Shown here piece by piece: positions 43,890 through 57,226 of a stretch of 64,000 nt of DNA. Numbering within the stretch: position 1 is the stretch's first letter; each line of letters starts with the position of its first letter. The stretch is taken from assembly GCA_032871835.1 (NCBI GenBank), contig CM065299.1, positions 6,419,001-6,483,000 of the forward strand, given 5' to 3'. The notes under the pieces were generated by a model, which saw nothing but the letters and a program-made list of their open reading frames with translations, searched no databases and was not told where the DNA came from. The stretch comes from Dipteronia dyeriana (taxonomy: Eukaryota; Streptophyta; Magnoliopsida; Sapindales; Sapindaceae). The position numbers and the translations under genes were made by a program.

Positions 43890-44572
43890 ACCCATCAACA
43901 AGTTGCATTTTCGAGATTGTTGGGTGTGCAACCAAAGTTCCACATTTGCTAGATATGGGGATAACATTGGTATGATATTGTCCGTTTTGGGCCAAGCCCG
44001 TACGGATTTGCTCTTGGGTCTCTACCCAAAAGGCCTCATACCAATGGAGATTGACCAATCATTATCTTCACGGTCCGGACCTCCCCTCAAGCGATCATCC
44101 ATCCGTCAATATTAGGGGAATCACTCCATCGAAGTTACTCCTATCCACCGCACCGGAGCACACCTCCCCTCAAGCGATCATCCATCCGACAATATTAGGG
44201 GAATCACTCCATCGAAGTTACTCCTATCCACCGCACCGGAGCACACGTCTTATGTGAAGATATGTAGCATCTCCTGCCTCGAGAGCTAACATCACGGACC
44301 CATCGCGAGCTACCTAGGGCCCATCATCTCCTGGCTTGGTTCGGCTACGTCTCGGCCAAGTTTTGGGGGCACGGCTTTGATACCACTTGTTAGAAGTACG
44401 GAACCCACATTCTCCACATTGGTATGATATTGTCCGCTTTGGGTCAAGCCCGCACGGATTTACTTTTGGGTCTCTACTTAAAAGGCGTCATACCAATAGA
44501 GATTATTTCCATAATTATATACCCAAAATCATCCCCTTGTCTAGCCAATGTGGGACTTTAGTTGTAAACCCA
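43890..44572 (-). mobile_element. TRIM-like element, rearranged
   Basis: The right-hand LTR (44388-44572) begins beside the tRNA-Met primer site TGGTATCAAAGCC (minus strand, 44385-44373) and contains a block starting attggtatgatattgtccg. The same block recurs at about 43970-44050. Between them are 330 bp of internal sequence with no coding capacity. The left copy's outer part (ttgggtgtgcaaccaaagtt) faces the other way from its inner part, so it has been partly inverted. Small size, LTR-like repeats and a primer site define TRIMs. Confidence 0.55.
44081..44246. repeat. 83-bp tandem duplication
   Basis: Two head-to-tail copies starting ctcccctcaagcgatcatcc, differing at one base (ccgtcaat / ccgacaat). 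It lies in the internal part of the TRIM-like element. Confidence 0.9.
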
Positions 44573-44910
44573 ACGGAGATATGCTTATAATGGTGATCTC
44601 CTCAGGTCCAAACTTATCTCTTACTCAATTGGTGTAGATTAAAAAAAAAAAAAACAAATACAAAACACAAACACAAGGATAGATGGATCATCCATAATTC
44701 AATACAACACAAAAACGTAAACAAGGATAGATAGATCTTACATAACATATAAATAAATAAATATCGGACTGACTTGAAGGGAAAAAGCATCACATACGAT
44801 CATGTGCTAAAAAAACCCAAAGTAGAACCATATACATAAATAAAAAATTAAAAAATAATAATTAAATGCTGGCTATATTGAACAACAGCTGATTACGCAT
44901 CTCCTGTAAA
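44573..44910. other. Noncoding 3' flank of the F-box gene
   Basis: Contains an A14 run at 44641 and two imperfect copies of acaaggatagatggatc about 50 bp apart. Candidate 3' UTR and polyadenylation region for the minus-strand gene; no precise site was called. Confidence 0.4.
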
Positions 44911-47009
44911 TCATGGAGTAATGGATTCCAACCTGATTGCTTCATGTCTAAAATAATTCCTAAGTTTCCTCTGGTCACTAGTCTCAAAATTCTCCATTGA
45001 AACTTTCTTCATGAAATGACGCCAACATTTTATCAGCAGCGTCTGGCAGCATAATTGATCCTCCTTTCCGAGCAAACCCTCCTCTTCGAAAGCCTCGATG
45101 TTCACATATTCGAGCTGCAAAAAAAGAGTAACTATATTTGTTAGACTACTATAATGAATTTAATTAAAACATGATGAATCATATTAGTGTAATTTGGTGT
45201 TCACAATTCAGAAAATTAAAATTTTAAATTAATTACTATTAAACCTTCAAGGATTTATTCTGTATGTAAGAAGAAGCAAAAGTTATGGTCTCTATGTGAG
45301 GAGAGAGCCAAAGTAAGGCGTCCACAAGCTCTATAATATTGTCCGATACTGTTGAACATATAGATGATCCTATAGATGATCCTATGGTAAGATGCTTGAT
45401 GTCAGAGAGTGGAGGAAGTAAACGCTCTCTCAGATCTTTAGGAAAAATTAACCACTGCATACAATTAAAGAGAATTAATGTAGTTGCAACAATTCAGTAT
45501 TCAAAAGATGGAGTACAGTTCCCAATCGAATCGAGTGCAAAATATAAATAAATGACAAATTATATCTGAACACTATAAGGTGATTCAAAGCGGTAAATAA
45601 ATAAAGTCTTTTAAACATGTGAAAAAGATATTATGTACCTGAATTGAGTTGCCGGAAATTGATAATGATTTGCAATGATCAAAGAATCCAAGAAAATCCC
45701 TCAGTTCCTTGTATGGGATGACTAGAAAACCTCCGTTGATATAAAGATCGGCTTCTAATACAGGAGAATTAATACAAAAGTTTGAATGAATCCCTTCACC
45801 GATGTAATTGAATGATGTTAAAGTTCGACAATGGAACTCCACCTCCCTCAAATTTATGCAATGAATCAACTTTAAACACTTAAGTGCACCATGATGAACC
45901 CTAATCTTCCTCAACAAGAAGCAAGCAGACAGTTTTAAATGCTTAAGAAATTGTAATTTAGACACTGTTTTCTCAACCCAACTATCTGTTATACGAGCAT
46001 TAGAAATGTCTAGGACTTTGAGAAACAAACAATCTGCAACCTTGATATCACATTCCGAGTTCACATTATGTGTTCTAAACACAAACGAGTCAAGATTAAC
46101 TGCAACAACCACAATCTTCTTTAGCCTTTTAAAGTCATGAATCTCCAGTGTCTTGAGACTAGGGCTAGTAATACATATATCTTCAAATTTGTCACAACCA
46201 CCCAATTTCAGATTTTCAAGTAGAACTAACATAGAGACATTAGCTTTCAAACACTCACTTGTGAGGCCAACTTTCTTCAAAATCAATTTCTTGAGAGACT
46301 TACAAGCTGTGAGATTGATATCGCATTCATTGGACAACTTCTTCAGTTGATACGAGAATGTTGTCAGATTGGAGCTGCAAACATCAATGTGAGAAATCCC
46401 AACGCAGCCCAGCAACTCCACGATTTTGAGTCGGTCACTCGAAATCTTTAGATTATTTCCCATATCACACCCTCGGAGATTCATTTCTTCTATTGATGGG
46501 AAATTCACATGATCTAGACTCTTCAAGTCCAATCCTGCGAGCTTCAAAACGGTGACTGTATTTGCTGAAAACATGGCAGAAATCAAGGACGACTGCAAAC
46601 TATAACCATGAGAGTTGCTTTTATATTTATTAAAGGTAAGATCCAGCTCCCTCACCTTGTTCGCAATTGCATAAATAATAGCTTCATCAGTGGCACGAAA
46701 GATGGGGTCCAGCAAAACCGCATCAACATAGAGCCTGAATTTCAGTAAACCTAAATTTTTAGCACGACGTTGTATACAACCTTGCATGTACTCCAAGAAC
46801 TGATGTTTTCCTGAAACGGTACTCCAATTTCTGCTGTATGTGGAATTGAAATCCAGCACAGGAAACGAATCCCATGCAGATCTGAATCTCTTGGACAAGA
46901 CAGTGGTTCTAGTAGCATCTTTGGTCGAAAGATTCAACATGATAATGTGAATGATCTGGTCCGGCAAGCCCGAAATCCTGTCGATCACATCCGAAAACTT
47001 GTGCTTCAT
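44911..47009 (-). CDS. F-box/LRR protein (three exons)
   Basis: Exons 47009-45639, 45454-45245 and 45114-44911 join in phase through gt-ag introns of 184 and 130 bp and give 594 residues without a stop. Residues 8-50 form an F-box: DRISGLPDQIIHIIMLNLST, then TVLSKRFRSAWDSFPVLDF. The rest is a run of leucine-rich units (LKLAGLDLKSL, FPSIEEMNLRGCDM, CKSLKKLILKKVGL, LKTLEIHDFKRL), as in the plant FBL/FBD F-box family. The C-terminal exons resemble the tail that often carries an FBD domain. Such proteins recruit substrates to SCF ubiquitin ligases through the F-box binding SKP1; the target is unknown. It looks intact, lies between transposons and has no operon-like neighbours. The family is large, so I give no symbol. 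Confidence 0.88.
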
Positions 47010-47440
47010 ATCCTATCAAAACAAGATCAATAAGACAAGGTTACGACCACAGTACAAAAATCTGAAATGAGAAGTTGATGTAGATCTTGTGAAAATAAAA
47101 TAAAAAATGGAATTACATGTAATGCGAAGAAAATCTAGAGTTAGTTTTGGTGTGTGAATCTGTGAGTTAGATTAGGAATATAAATAGGGAAATAATGGAT
47201 TAGGTTTAGGAAATTCTAGAGCTAGTCACTTGCTGCTTAGAGCATGACATCCGACATGTTTTTTATTCCTTTTTTAATATAATTTAATAAAATAATTAAA
47301 TGTTTACGATAAGATTTATCTGGTAGTAAAATCCTTCATATCCATAGCATAAAACCTGAATTATTATGATATTTCAAAATAATAATAATAATTTGATGTC
47401 TTGAAAATCATTGCAAGGGACTAATTAAGGACATGCAATC
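47010..47440. other. F-box gene upstream region
   Basis: No gene. On the minus strand tatttatatt at about 47188-47179 is a possible TATA element 170-180 bp ahead of the start codon; support is weak. The remainder is AT-rich. Confidence 0.35.
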
Positions 47441-47448
47441 ACTTGGAC

Positions 47449-47628
47449 CAGAGGCAGAGGGAGAGGGGGCCTGGTGGGGGCTTTGACCCCCTCTCTCCAA
47501 CAAAAAAAACTCCAATGATTTTATTAAAATAATTATAAAATATGTGAAGATTTAACTTTTTTTAACTTTGATATTTTTTGTTTTTGTATATTGACTCTTC
47601 CAATTTTAAATTTCTAACTCCGTCCCTG
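47449..47628. mobile_element. hAT-type MITE with perfect 8-bp target duplication
   Basis: A 180-bp element with terminal inverted repeats CAGAGGCAGAGGGAG and (inverted) CAGGGACGGAGTTAG, flanked by ACTTGGAC at 47441-47448 and 47629-47636. The length, CAG-type ends and 8-bp duplication identify a hAT MITE. Confidence 0.85.
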
Positions 47629-47636
47629 ACTTGGAC

Positions 47637-49160
47637 GAATGTCCTTAGCACAGCTGGTAGAGTTGGTAGACATATAATACATCTCCTATCTATTACATAT
47701 ATAAGAGCAATAACTTTGGCAGGCTTCTTATCTACAACAAATCTTGACAATATCTCGATCGGATTTTTAAATGCAATAAAATATAGAGAAATAAAGTTTT
47801 TGAAAAGAGGAATCCTGGTAAAACATAATAGGGTCTTTTCGTTTTGGTGTATGAAATTAAAGTTACATAGTACATTAGTACTGCAATTCAAGATCTAGTT
47901 GAGCCTTGATTGATAGATCTGACTCTAAGAGTTGAGTAATAACTAATAAGAGAATCAAGTTCATTTGTCACCATTAGAACCACATGTTTTGACCTTTAGT
48001 TTTTACAGAATTTTCATATCATGATTTTTTATGGTTAATCACAACTCTCGAAAAAAGCGGTGTGGATGTGAGAAAGGGTGAGTTTACTAAAGAGTTTTTA
48101 TTTGTAAATTGTAATAAGAACATTTTAAAAAATAAGTATATAAAAGAAAAATAAAAGTAGGAGATTTTCTTATTGTAATCCAATTTTATCGTTTCACACT
48201 TGATATTTTTCTAAATATACTTTATTCTAAAAACTTAAATTTAGAAATTTTTTAATGACATTCTATTTTATTCCAAGACTATCCTTTTTAAAATACTCCA
48301 TCATAAACACCTATTGTTTTAAAAAAATCAATCAAGGGACATCAGTATTATCAACCAGAATTTAGATTATATATGCAGTGATTTCATTGAAAATTGGATG
48401 AAGCTTGGTTTACCTGCCAAGTCCAATGTGATAGCAGAGTATAGTAGTGTAACTTTTAAAGACCAGATTTGATTCATCTACTGATCTAATCTTTTTCTTG
48501 ATCTTTTAAAAACATATAATTGATTGTTGATAAAGTGATTATGGAAATTAATTACATCTTAACTATATATTCATTACAATACTTATAGGTCGTGAGATTA
48601 TGTGAGGTTAGGAAAAATATCAGATTAACAAAGGATCTAAATTCTCGAAGAACAATGCACTATTGTAATAACTAATGTGCAGCAGTGGGGAGTGTATTAC
48701 TTGGAAATCTGTTAACGTACCCATTTGTGAGAGATGGATTAGTGAATTGTAATGTATAGCATATATGTATAGGGTATTTAGATTTTCTTCGTTCTTTTTA
48801 ATAATTTTAATTAGGATAAAATTATTATATAATAAAAAAATTAAAATAGTGTAGAAAGATTTTTTGTGGATCGTTAATAGTATCACTCTAACAACAAATT
48901 CAATTAATGAGTGGTTCAAATATCAGCAAATGTTTTGCCATTTTAGCGGTTTATCAATTTAAACCTACAATCTTTCCATTTAACACGTATGAAATTACCC
49001 GCCAAAATACTAATATTAACGAACTTTTAAACTTGCCCTAATATTTTTCGTTTCCGTCAAACGCAAATATAAGTAAGGTAATTAAATAATGAAGTTTGTT
49101 CATCAGGTAATTTTCTTTTTTACTTAAATCTTTTATATATTTCGTAATTTTTTAATTTTT
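47637..49160. other. AT-rich intergenic, no gene seen
   Basis: No coding or RNA gene is recognised over 1.5 kb. There are only short frames without homology, and no terminal repeats were found. Confidence 0.5.
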
Positions 49161-49164
49161 TTTA

Positions 49165-50414
49165 AAGGCAATTTATAACAAAGGCAACAAACCAGAACAA
49201 CAGCCAGCACCCAAGAGCCCAGAAAAAACAAAAGAGCAAGGAAGCAGAAAAACAAAACACAACATCAACAGCCGAAACAGAGCAGTCAAAACAGCAGGCG
49301 AAAAAACAACCCAGAAAAAGAAGACACCAACAGCCCAACTGAAGCGAAATAGAGAGCTAGCAACACTCAAACATCCCCCCACTCCAAAAAATCATCAGCT
49401 AAATTAGACCCCATTTTCGTCAAACTATCCGTAAAGGAATTAAAGACTCCCGACTCATAAATCACCTCAACATCACCTAGAAACTCCATATTACTGTGTA
49501 TTTCAGAGAGATGATGTTAAAATGAACAAAGCTCTCAAAGTCTTCATTATTCACCCAAGACACCGCCACTTTCGAATCACTCACAATGGAAATAGGCCGG
49601 CCTCTCAAACACACATTCAAAGTACATAGCCCCACAGAAATATTTACTGCTCAAATCTCAGCAGCATTTGAATCAAGAATTCCTAGATGACACGAGAACA
49701 TGCATAAAATCTTCCTATTAAAATCCCTCAACACTTCACCTGCACCAGCAGGCTCAGGCTTACCTAACGCAAACCCATTGACGTTAAATTTGAAATGATC
49801 TTCATCCGGAGGCATCCAATCCAATAATCTTTTCTTCTTAAAATTCAAAGGATCAACGCATAGCTCTTTCATATTCAGTAACAATGATTGGATAACATTC
49901 ATAGAGCCTTTTTCTAGGTGTTTAAACCAACAAACAACACGAAATTTAACCCCTTCAACCACCTTCACTACATTTGGATCAATATCATTAAAAATAAGTT
50001 GATTCCTAACTTCCCAAATCGACCAAACAATGGCATAAAACAAGGAGTTCCAGACTTTCTCATGCTTAAAAGCCTGATACATGCCACACCAAGCCTCCCC
50101 CTATCACTCCATACACCTCTTCCACAACAACACAGACCACAAACACTTTAAAAACAATTGATCAACCGATTCCACACAAGAATTACATAAAGGACAGTCC
50201 AAATTCAACATGTTAACCATATCAGACTTCCACAACAACTCTCTCACCAAAATCTTACCTCTCTATAGCTACCACATGAATAAATATACCTTGGGAGGGC
50301 AAACACCTTTCCATAATGACTTAGGAATATTTGATTTGATTACAGTGGCATCCTCCAAGGCTCTTGAGAATGATCCTCCCATAAACAAACCATTTGAATT
50401 CGCCGTCCAAGCAT
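49165..50414 (-). pseudogene. LINE ORF2 C-terminal fragment and 3' UTR
   Basis: From right to left the minus strand carries WKGVCPPKVYLFMW, the zf-RVT finger (LDCPLCNSCVESVDQLFLKC), WSIWEVRNQLIFND and the RVT_3 RNase H (HFKFNVNGFALGKPEPAGAG, GILDSNAAEI then a stop, ISIVSDSKVAVSWVNN). A T/G-rich 3' UTR ends in an A-rich tail near 49165. Its 5' edge at about 50414 lies against MURA sequence of the second MULE copy, so it inserted there and was 5'-truncated. Confidence 0.82.
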
Positions 50415-50740
50415 GTAGGTTCATCTAAGTTCATGTTTCCACCCATACCAAACGAGTATGATTTTGCTCCTAGAATAACTCACGTTGTGGCATTATCAGA
50501 ATCAGCTACAGTTACATTAAACCCGACATCAGAGGTTCCAGCTATATCTGCTGCACTGGATCTACATCTGTATACACGTTTTGCACGTTTTGCACGTTGT
50601 CTTTCCGTTTGGACAGGTTCTTCATCTTCCTCATTGTTCGCTACATTATCTATCGAACGTAAATTTGCCTCGTTATCCACCTCATGGATTGGCCCAACAT
50701 TTGGTTCATTGTTTTGATCATTGGTCATATCATTGTACAT
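50415..50740 (-). pseudogene. Second MULE copy: MURA linker fragment
   Basis: The minus-strand frame reads NNEPNVGPIHEVDNEANL, NNEEDEEPVQTERQ, DIAGTSDVGFNVTVADSDNA and SYSFGMGGN. It is collinear with residues following 21570 in the first MURA. The right edge is the TACAT target duplication of the solo LTR; the left edge is the LINE. The DDE core of this copy is not in the window. Confidence 0.85.
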
Positions 50741-53700
50741 TGATCAGAATGATTTATACACCTATTTGGGGTCTTTATTACCTAGCTTTTGTTCTTGTTT
50801 TTTAGTATATTTTGGTATTTGATGTGTTTGTGAGCCTTGTATAGGTACATGTTCTCTACATAATGTATTTGAGCTTAATTGAAAAGTTTTGAAGGTTAAA
50901 GGGCAGAATTTGGAATATCTTGTACAGACACCCCAACTTCAAAATGTCATATCTCATTCCTCCGATCGAACTGCATTTCCCATAACCAATTTTCAGAAAG
51001 CCTCAGAATTCTACTTTCCAATTCACTTTACATATCATGATTCTGAGATTTCTGGAGGAAGTTATGACCATTTTTGTAACGGTGCGCAGAGTTGAGAGGT
51101 ACGCAATCGTATGAGACCAAGTTGCGTACCGCGTTTCGTACTGCATTTATGGGCTGAAAGCTCCAAAAAGTGATGTGTGGTATGCCTGTTGATGTATACC
51201 GCGTGAAGTACCGTATTTTGGTCCAGAATTACATTTTTCTGCCATTTTCTAAGGGTATTCTTATCTTTTCACCTTAAAGTCATGCCCTAACCTCCCACAC
51301 TATAAATACCCCATTTTCTTATCATTCTTAAGACATCTCTTCTCTTCCTCTCTCCCTCTCTTTCACGCCACTTCTCTTCTCTCTTTCATTTTCTTCATCT
51401 TCTTCACTATGGAAGGAGAGATTCAAGCTCCCATAGAGGATTTTCCTCCATGGAAGCTCACCATACACCTTCACCACCCTTTTTTACTTCCTTCATCACA
51501 ATTTAGAGTAGATTGCAAGAAGAATATGAGTGGTCTATGACCAATTTTGAGCTAGGTATGGAAATGAGCTTTTGGAGGGTTTTCTTCAAGGGCTGTAACT
51601 CCATTTACTCATTCTCTTTGTATTTCTTGATTTCTTAATTGTGTAATCACCATTTATGATATTGTGAACCTACACTTGTGTAATAAATGTATTGATTATT
51701 CTTAAATTTTTTGGGTTTTGTTCTATTATTTGATTTAAGCATAATTTATCTCATATTATGATATGCATGTGTGTGGATGCTCAAAATTGATATGTATTCA
51801 TGAATGGGATTAGGAGTAGAGTAAATTAATTTCCCATGATTGTTTGTATGTTGATGAATGAACCTAAATACCACGTTTAGGGTGATTTGAGTGTTTGAGT
51901 TTTAGCTCCAAAGAATGGGTGAAGCTTGGTTGATTATGCATTGACATGCTAGATTAGGCTTTGGTTCTTTATTCTTATGCTTAATGGGCCTTGTTTCAAG
52001 GCGCAATTGCTCATCCCATGGCTTGAGTTTGGGTGATGAATTGAATTTGATGAATGTCTTAACCAAGAGAATGAACATTTAATTCAATTGAATGTTCTTT
52101 ATGTTTAACAGTCAACATTGATGCATATAGTTGTATGGTAAGCTTATTTCCATTTTAGTCATCCATCTTAGGGAGTTTAGAGAGATTATGAGAGAGATCT
52201 CTCTTAGGTTGAGAGGGTTGTGCATTCATCAAATTGGAGAATGTCGTAGTCGTCCAATGGTGAGGACATCTCGGATTGACACCCTAGAAGACCCATTATT
52301 CGATTCCCGGTTACGGATGATGGGTCTCCTTTCTATCCATTTTGTATTTCTTTCCTTGTATCTTTGTCTCTTATTCGATGTGTACTTTCATTCATTAGGA
52401 ATTTGATATAAGCCTAGTATTATTGCCCTTTTTGTTGCAGATGCTTGTCATTGATTGATATGGCCCTTTGAAATGCTTAGAGCCTTTGAGTGGTTAGCCA
52501 CCATTCCATTGAACCTAGGTTGTGTGTGAAGAACCGAGAGGTGAAGTACTCAACCTCCATTTAGTAGATTGGCCACTACGTGTCGAGCTTACGCGTGGTT
52601 TTGCACGTATTGTCACTATGTGTGTCTCATTGTCCTTAATGAACTTGAGCGCAGTTCGGGCAATCATAGAGAGATGTTGCTGGTGCATATCTGTGTAGTT
52701 GATTGTTGGTGGAGTAAGGACAATTGGCGATGATTAAGTGAGCACGGAATTCAACTTTGGCTATGCATGTTATATGAAATTATGTGATTGCTATGTTGAG
52801 TCATTTGTTTAGTGTGACCATTTACATTCTATATCACTCCATTCATGTAAGGTCCGTCATTCAAGCCCAATAAAGCCCCAAATTGAGAGGCTAAAAAAAA
52901 GATAAATGTGAAATCAAAAGTGATCATGTGAGTAAGCCTCCATAGCTTGTCTTATTGACAGACAACTGTGTGCTTGGACAACTTTAGTTGTGTCGGTCCA
53001 TATTTACATATATAAAGGAGGATAAACATTATATTAGAGCTAGAAAGAAGTGGAATCAAGTAGAAGAAAGGAAAAAGAAAGAAGACAAGGGAAAGAAGCC
53101 AGTGGAGTTATCACGTGATTTTTAGATTTTTGATTGATTTCTTCTTTGAATTCAACAGATTCTAATTTGGATTTTGTGCGATTGTTAGGGAAAGAAGATG
53201 AAATAGAGGAACCTAGCATACTTGGTCCGAATTAAGCTTGATATCTATGTTGTGAGTGAAAAAAAAACAGTTTTGTTTTTAACTCAAAAAAATTTAGTTT
53301 TATACTTAAAATTAATTGTCTACAAATCATTTAAGCGTTTTATTTCTTTTGATAATTTATGGATACAGAGAATTGAAAGTATGTTTTATGCTTATATTAG
53401 TACTCAAAATATTAGTTATATTACTTTTATAAATATTGAGAAGAGATTATGATTGATTTCATAAAAGCACCATGTTTGTACCCTTCCCCAGTTATGGTTA
53501 TGGTTATTGTTGGCTTTTGGGGTCGTTCTACACATGTGTATGTCAGATGAGTCGCTATACACGTGTATGACAGATGTTAAAAGTATTGAGTCGTTATGCA
53601 CGTGTATGACATAAGTTATTCCCAACTATGCGTATGCGCGAAGAAAATCGGCGTACGTAGTGAAGATATCCCTGGGTACTAATTTGGTGCAGATTAAGAT

Positions 53701-54129
53701 TTTATAAATTATCTTATTCTTGTTCAGAAAAGAGATGTATAGCAGTTTATTAAATACGAAAGTAGATATATTATCTTTAACTACTATGTAATTATTTGGC
53801 ATGATACAATAATATTTAGTATGTATTATTGAATGCATATAGAAAAAGTTGTTCAGAAGAAAACTTATGTTTTTAAAAGTTTTCATTCACTCACTGGGCG
53901 TTAGCGCTCATCATTTTACTTTCAAAATATTTTTCCAGGTAGCTGTTCGGTTGTGCGGACCTTTCAGTTTTGAGATAGGCAACTCGATGATATCATGAAG
54001 CATAAGAATCATACATTTTGACTTTCACGTTCGTATTTTGAGATGCATGGTTAGACGTGGTCGGAACGTGGTCGGATTTCTTATTCGGTCATGTTCGGTT
54101 TTGCTTAATCGGCCATGTTCAGATTTCTT

Positions 54130-54255
54130 ACTCGGCCTTGGTTGGTTTCCTACTCGGATTCCTACTAGGATTCCTACTCGGATTTCCTACTCGGATTTCC
54201 TACTCGATTTCCTACTCAGATTTCTACTCGGATTTCTACTTGGATTTCTGGTCTC
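54130..54255 (+). repeat. 13-bp tandem repeat (tactcggatttcc)
   Basis: Eight or nine imperfect units, in the right third of the solo LTR. Confidence 0.85.
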
Positions 54256-54366
54256 TTGTTTTTAAAAGTTATCGGTTTTTTGTCCGATCGGTCATTTTGT
54301 TAACAATTTTTGTAATGAAAAAAATGGCAATAAAAGACTTGCAGTCATGTATATTTTGTATTCTAC

Positions 54367-54471
<105 letters not shown>

Positions 54472-54853
54472 AAGAGCAAGTATTTACAATGGAATTTTAG
54501 TTGAAGTTCTTTTACCATGTTAGTAAAAAGTTCAGATCATATGACCTCCCTCGTACTCAAGAGAGGAGTCAGAGTGAGTCCTGGCAATTCCATCATATCA
54601 TTGTATATATTGTTTATTTATGTAGTTTGTTAGGTTAGTTTAGCATTTACTTTTCCACAATTCTTTTTCATATGCAATGCACGAGTCCGCTCGGAGTGTT
54701 TTAATAACAGCTATAACTAGATACGGTCGGTGAATCTCACCTTCTTGTGGAACGATCCCTTGCTTGCCGCTGTGCTAGTCTCTGTGACTTGCGCCCTTGC
54801 GATACTGAACTTAAATATTCATATTTGACGACATTGCAACGACGTGGTCATCA

Positions 54854-56324
54854 TACATATCATTGTATCGGTGGTTGTACTACCTAGCATTCATCTCAAT
54901 TTGACAACCAAAGACATCGTTGAATTGAGGTCCAGCTATATCACCATGGTCGGCTACTTCCGGTGGTTTTGATGCCCTTCAATCCCACTTCTTTCAGTGA
55001 ACAACTGGTTGATTCCGTAAAACGATAGAAATTGTTAGGTGTTTTCACGAGTATGGATATCTTCAACTATCACATCTCTTGTTGCCCTCTCAATTAGACT
55101 AACACGTACTTGAGGAATCACCATATCTTCCCCTAGAATAAACAAAACATCATCATCGTTTCTTATAAATGTGCGACATGTTGTCCCGGGAACGATTGAT
55201 ATAGATTGTTGATCAGCAATATATTTTTTCACATCGTACTTCACAACGGTTTGCACGTTCGACATCAGTTCTTCGTAAGTCATATTCTTTGATTGGTTAT
55301 CGGAACCAAAAAACCTCTGATTTTCATCAAGTAATTGCTCTCATCGACCTTTGTAAAATATGACTATTCTCACCCGATCCATTGTCCTGTGAAAATCATC
55401 ATCACAAACCATTATTAACAAATTTAAAAAATATATTACATTTACAATTATTAAGAATTAAAAATATTTCTTAACCGTAAGGGATCGGGCATTTTTTTGC
55501 AAAAGATCGAACTTTTTTTTTAGTGTGACCTAGTTTATTTAAACAAGAATCGAGCTTTTTTTAAATAGATCGAGTTTTTTTGTAATTGATTGAGTTTTTT
55601 TGTACATGATCAAGCAATTTTGTAAGGGATCGAGCTTTTTGGAAAAGAATCGATAACATTTTCTAAAGGATCGAGCTTTTTTGAAAGGGATCGATCTTTT
55701 TTGAAAGGGATCGAGAACTTTTTGTAAATGATTGAACATTTTTGTAAGGGATCGGTAACTTTTTGTAAGGTATCGAGAACTTTTTCAAGGTATCGAGCAC
55801 TCTAGTAAGGGGTCGTAATATTTTTCAAATTATCGAGCATTTTTTTCAAATAATCGAGCTTTTTTCCAAATATAAAAAAGTTCGGTCCAATATAAGTTAA
55901 GCTCGATTCTTCTTTATATATTCTCGGTGACACATGAAAAAAGCTCGGATCTATTAAATGTTCATACATGTTCTTTCAAAGACTGAAACAACATATAATA
56001 AGGAATGAATACATTGTTAACACACACAAAAATGCATGCAAAATATCTTAAATGCATGAAAACAGAAAAGAGAATACACCAAATCATAAATATTTGTTAC
56101 CTTCTTGTGCAGAATCTGGAGAGAATTTTTTGTAAGAGAGAGACAAGTTTTTCAGACAACTTTTTTGGGGAGATACAAACGAGTTCAGAAAGTTGCCTTT
56201 TAAAAATTAAATTTTAGGGGCAACTTGGGTAGTTCACCATAATAGGTGTCTTTTAAACTTAAGTTATTAAACCAATGATATTATCACAACACACAATAAA
56301 AAGGGTGACATATCTCACAATTTC

Positions 56325-56325
<1 letters not shown>
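54854..56325 (-). mobile_element. Second MULE copy: terminus, leader intron and MURA N-terminus
   Basis: The outer end is GGAAATTGTGAGATATGTCACC read leftwards from 56325, matching the terminus at 19701. A leader exon ends at 56101 with a gtaaca donor, and an intron (56100-55388) holds the same ATCGAG repeats. The MURA start codon is at 55382. The open part reads KNMTYEELMSNVQTVVK, TFIRNDDDVLFILGEDMVIP and SLIERATRDVIVED before a stop near 55035. Identity to the first copy is high, but stops differ, so the two copies decayed independently. Confidence 0.85.
55440..55930 (-). repeat. ATCGAG repeat array in the second MURA leader intron
   Basis: Twenty or so imperfect units (aagggatcgagcttttttg and variants). 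Same position and orientation relative to MURA as in copy 1, but shorter. Confidence 0.85.
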
Positions 56326-56359
<34 letters not shown>

Positions 56360-56763
56360 TTTTCTATTGTTAGTTTGAGCTGCTATAAGATATATCAGTT
56401 CATTACATGTGAGTTATTGTATTTAAATGTTTTTGACTTAACTGTATTCACTTGTCAAAACATCTTTTAAATCCAATGGTACACGTACAGAGAACTGATA
56501 TATTTTATATCAGTTTGGACTAACAATAGAAATACTATATATATATATATATATATACTCTTTTTTTCTAGGATATAAAACTATATATTCTTTATTTGAG
56601 ACATTAGATGAAAACGTAAAAGAGATGCAGCGATAAAAAAATGGATTAAGAAAAGTGAGAAAATAGGAGAGATGAGAGCAAGGTGAGAAACAATATATTA
56701 TAAAAGGAAAGAATAGGTAGAAATTCTAGAAAATAAATAAAATATATGGATTAATCTAAGCCA
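56326..56763. other. AT-rich intergenic with TA microsatellites
   Basis: TA runs at about 56328-56355 and 56537-56558. No gene seen. Confidence 0.6.
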
Positions 56764-56766
56764 TTA

Positions 56767-57226
56767 GAGTATCTCCGACGCTGGACTAAATTAGTGTACC
56801 AATCCTAAAATTTAGTAAAGAGTGTAAAAAAAAAATTCCAATGCAGTACTAAATACTGTGCTAAATTAATTTTACATATGCACAATATAGCATATGTCAA
56901 ATTTAGCATAGTAATAAATACACATTTTTAATTAAAAAATATCATTATATATATATATTTTAAATAGTTAAAATAATTTAAATTTAATGTACACTAATGA
57001 TATTTCAATCAAAATCTATTTCATCCGACCATTCTTCAATATTTTAATAAATGTATTAACGGAAAATGTTGACTTTTAGAATTTTAATTAATAAAATAAT
57101 AAAAACAGTATGTTAAATACAACTGTACATTTGAGTACAATACTAAATTGTTGTATCAAATATAGCATTTTACACTTTTTTATATCAAATTTAGTATTGT
57201 CAATAAGACATGCATTGGAGATGGTC
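56767..57226. mobile_element. Tourist/PIF-type MITE
   Basis: Ends are gagtatctccgacgctgg and (inverted) gaccatctccaatgcatg, flanked by TTA on both sides (56764-56766 and 57227-57229). The TTA target and gaGNATCTCCAA-type ends are standard for Tourist MITEs. A relative lies at 61783-62105. Confidence 0.8.
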
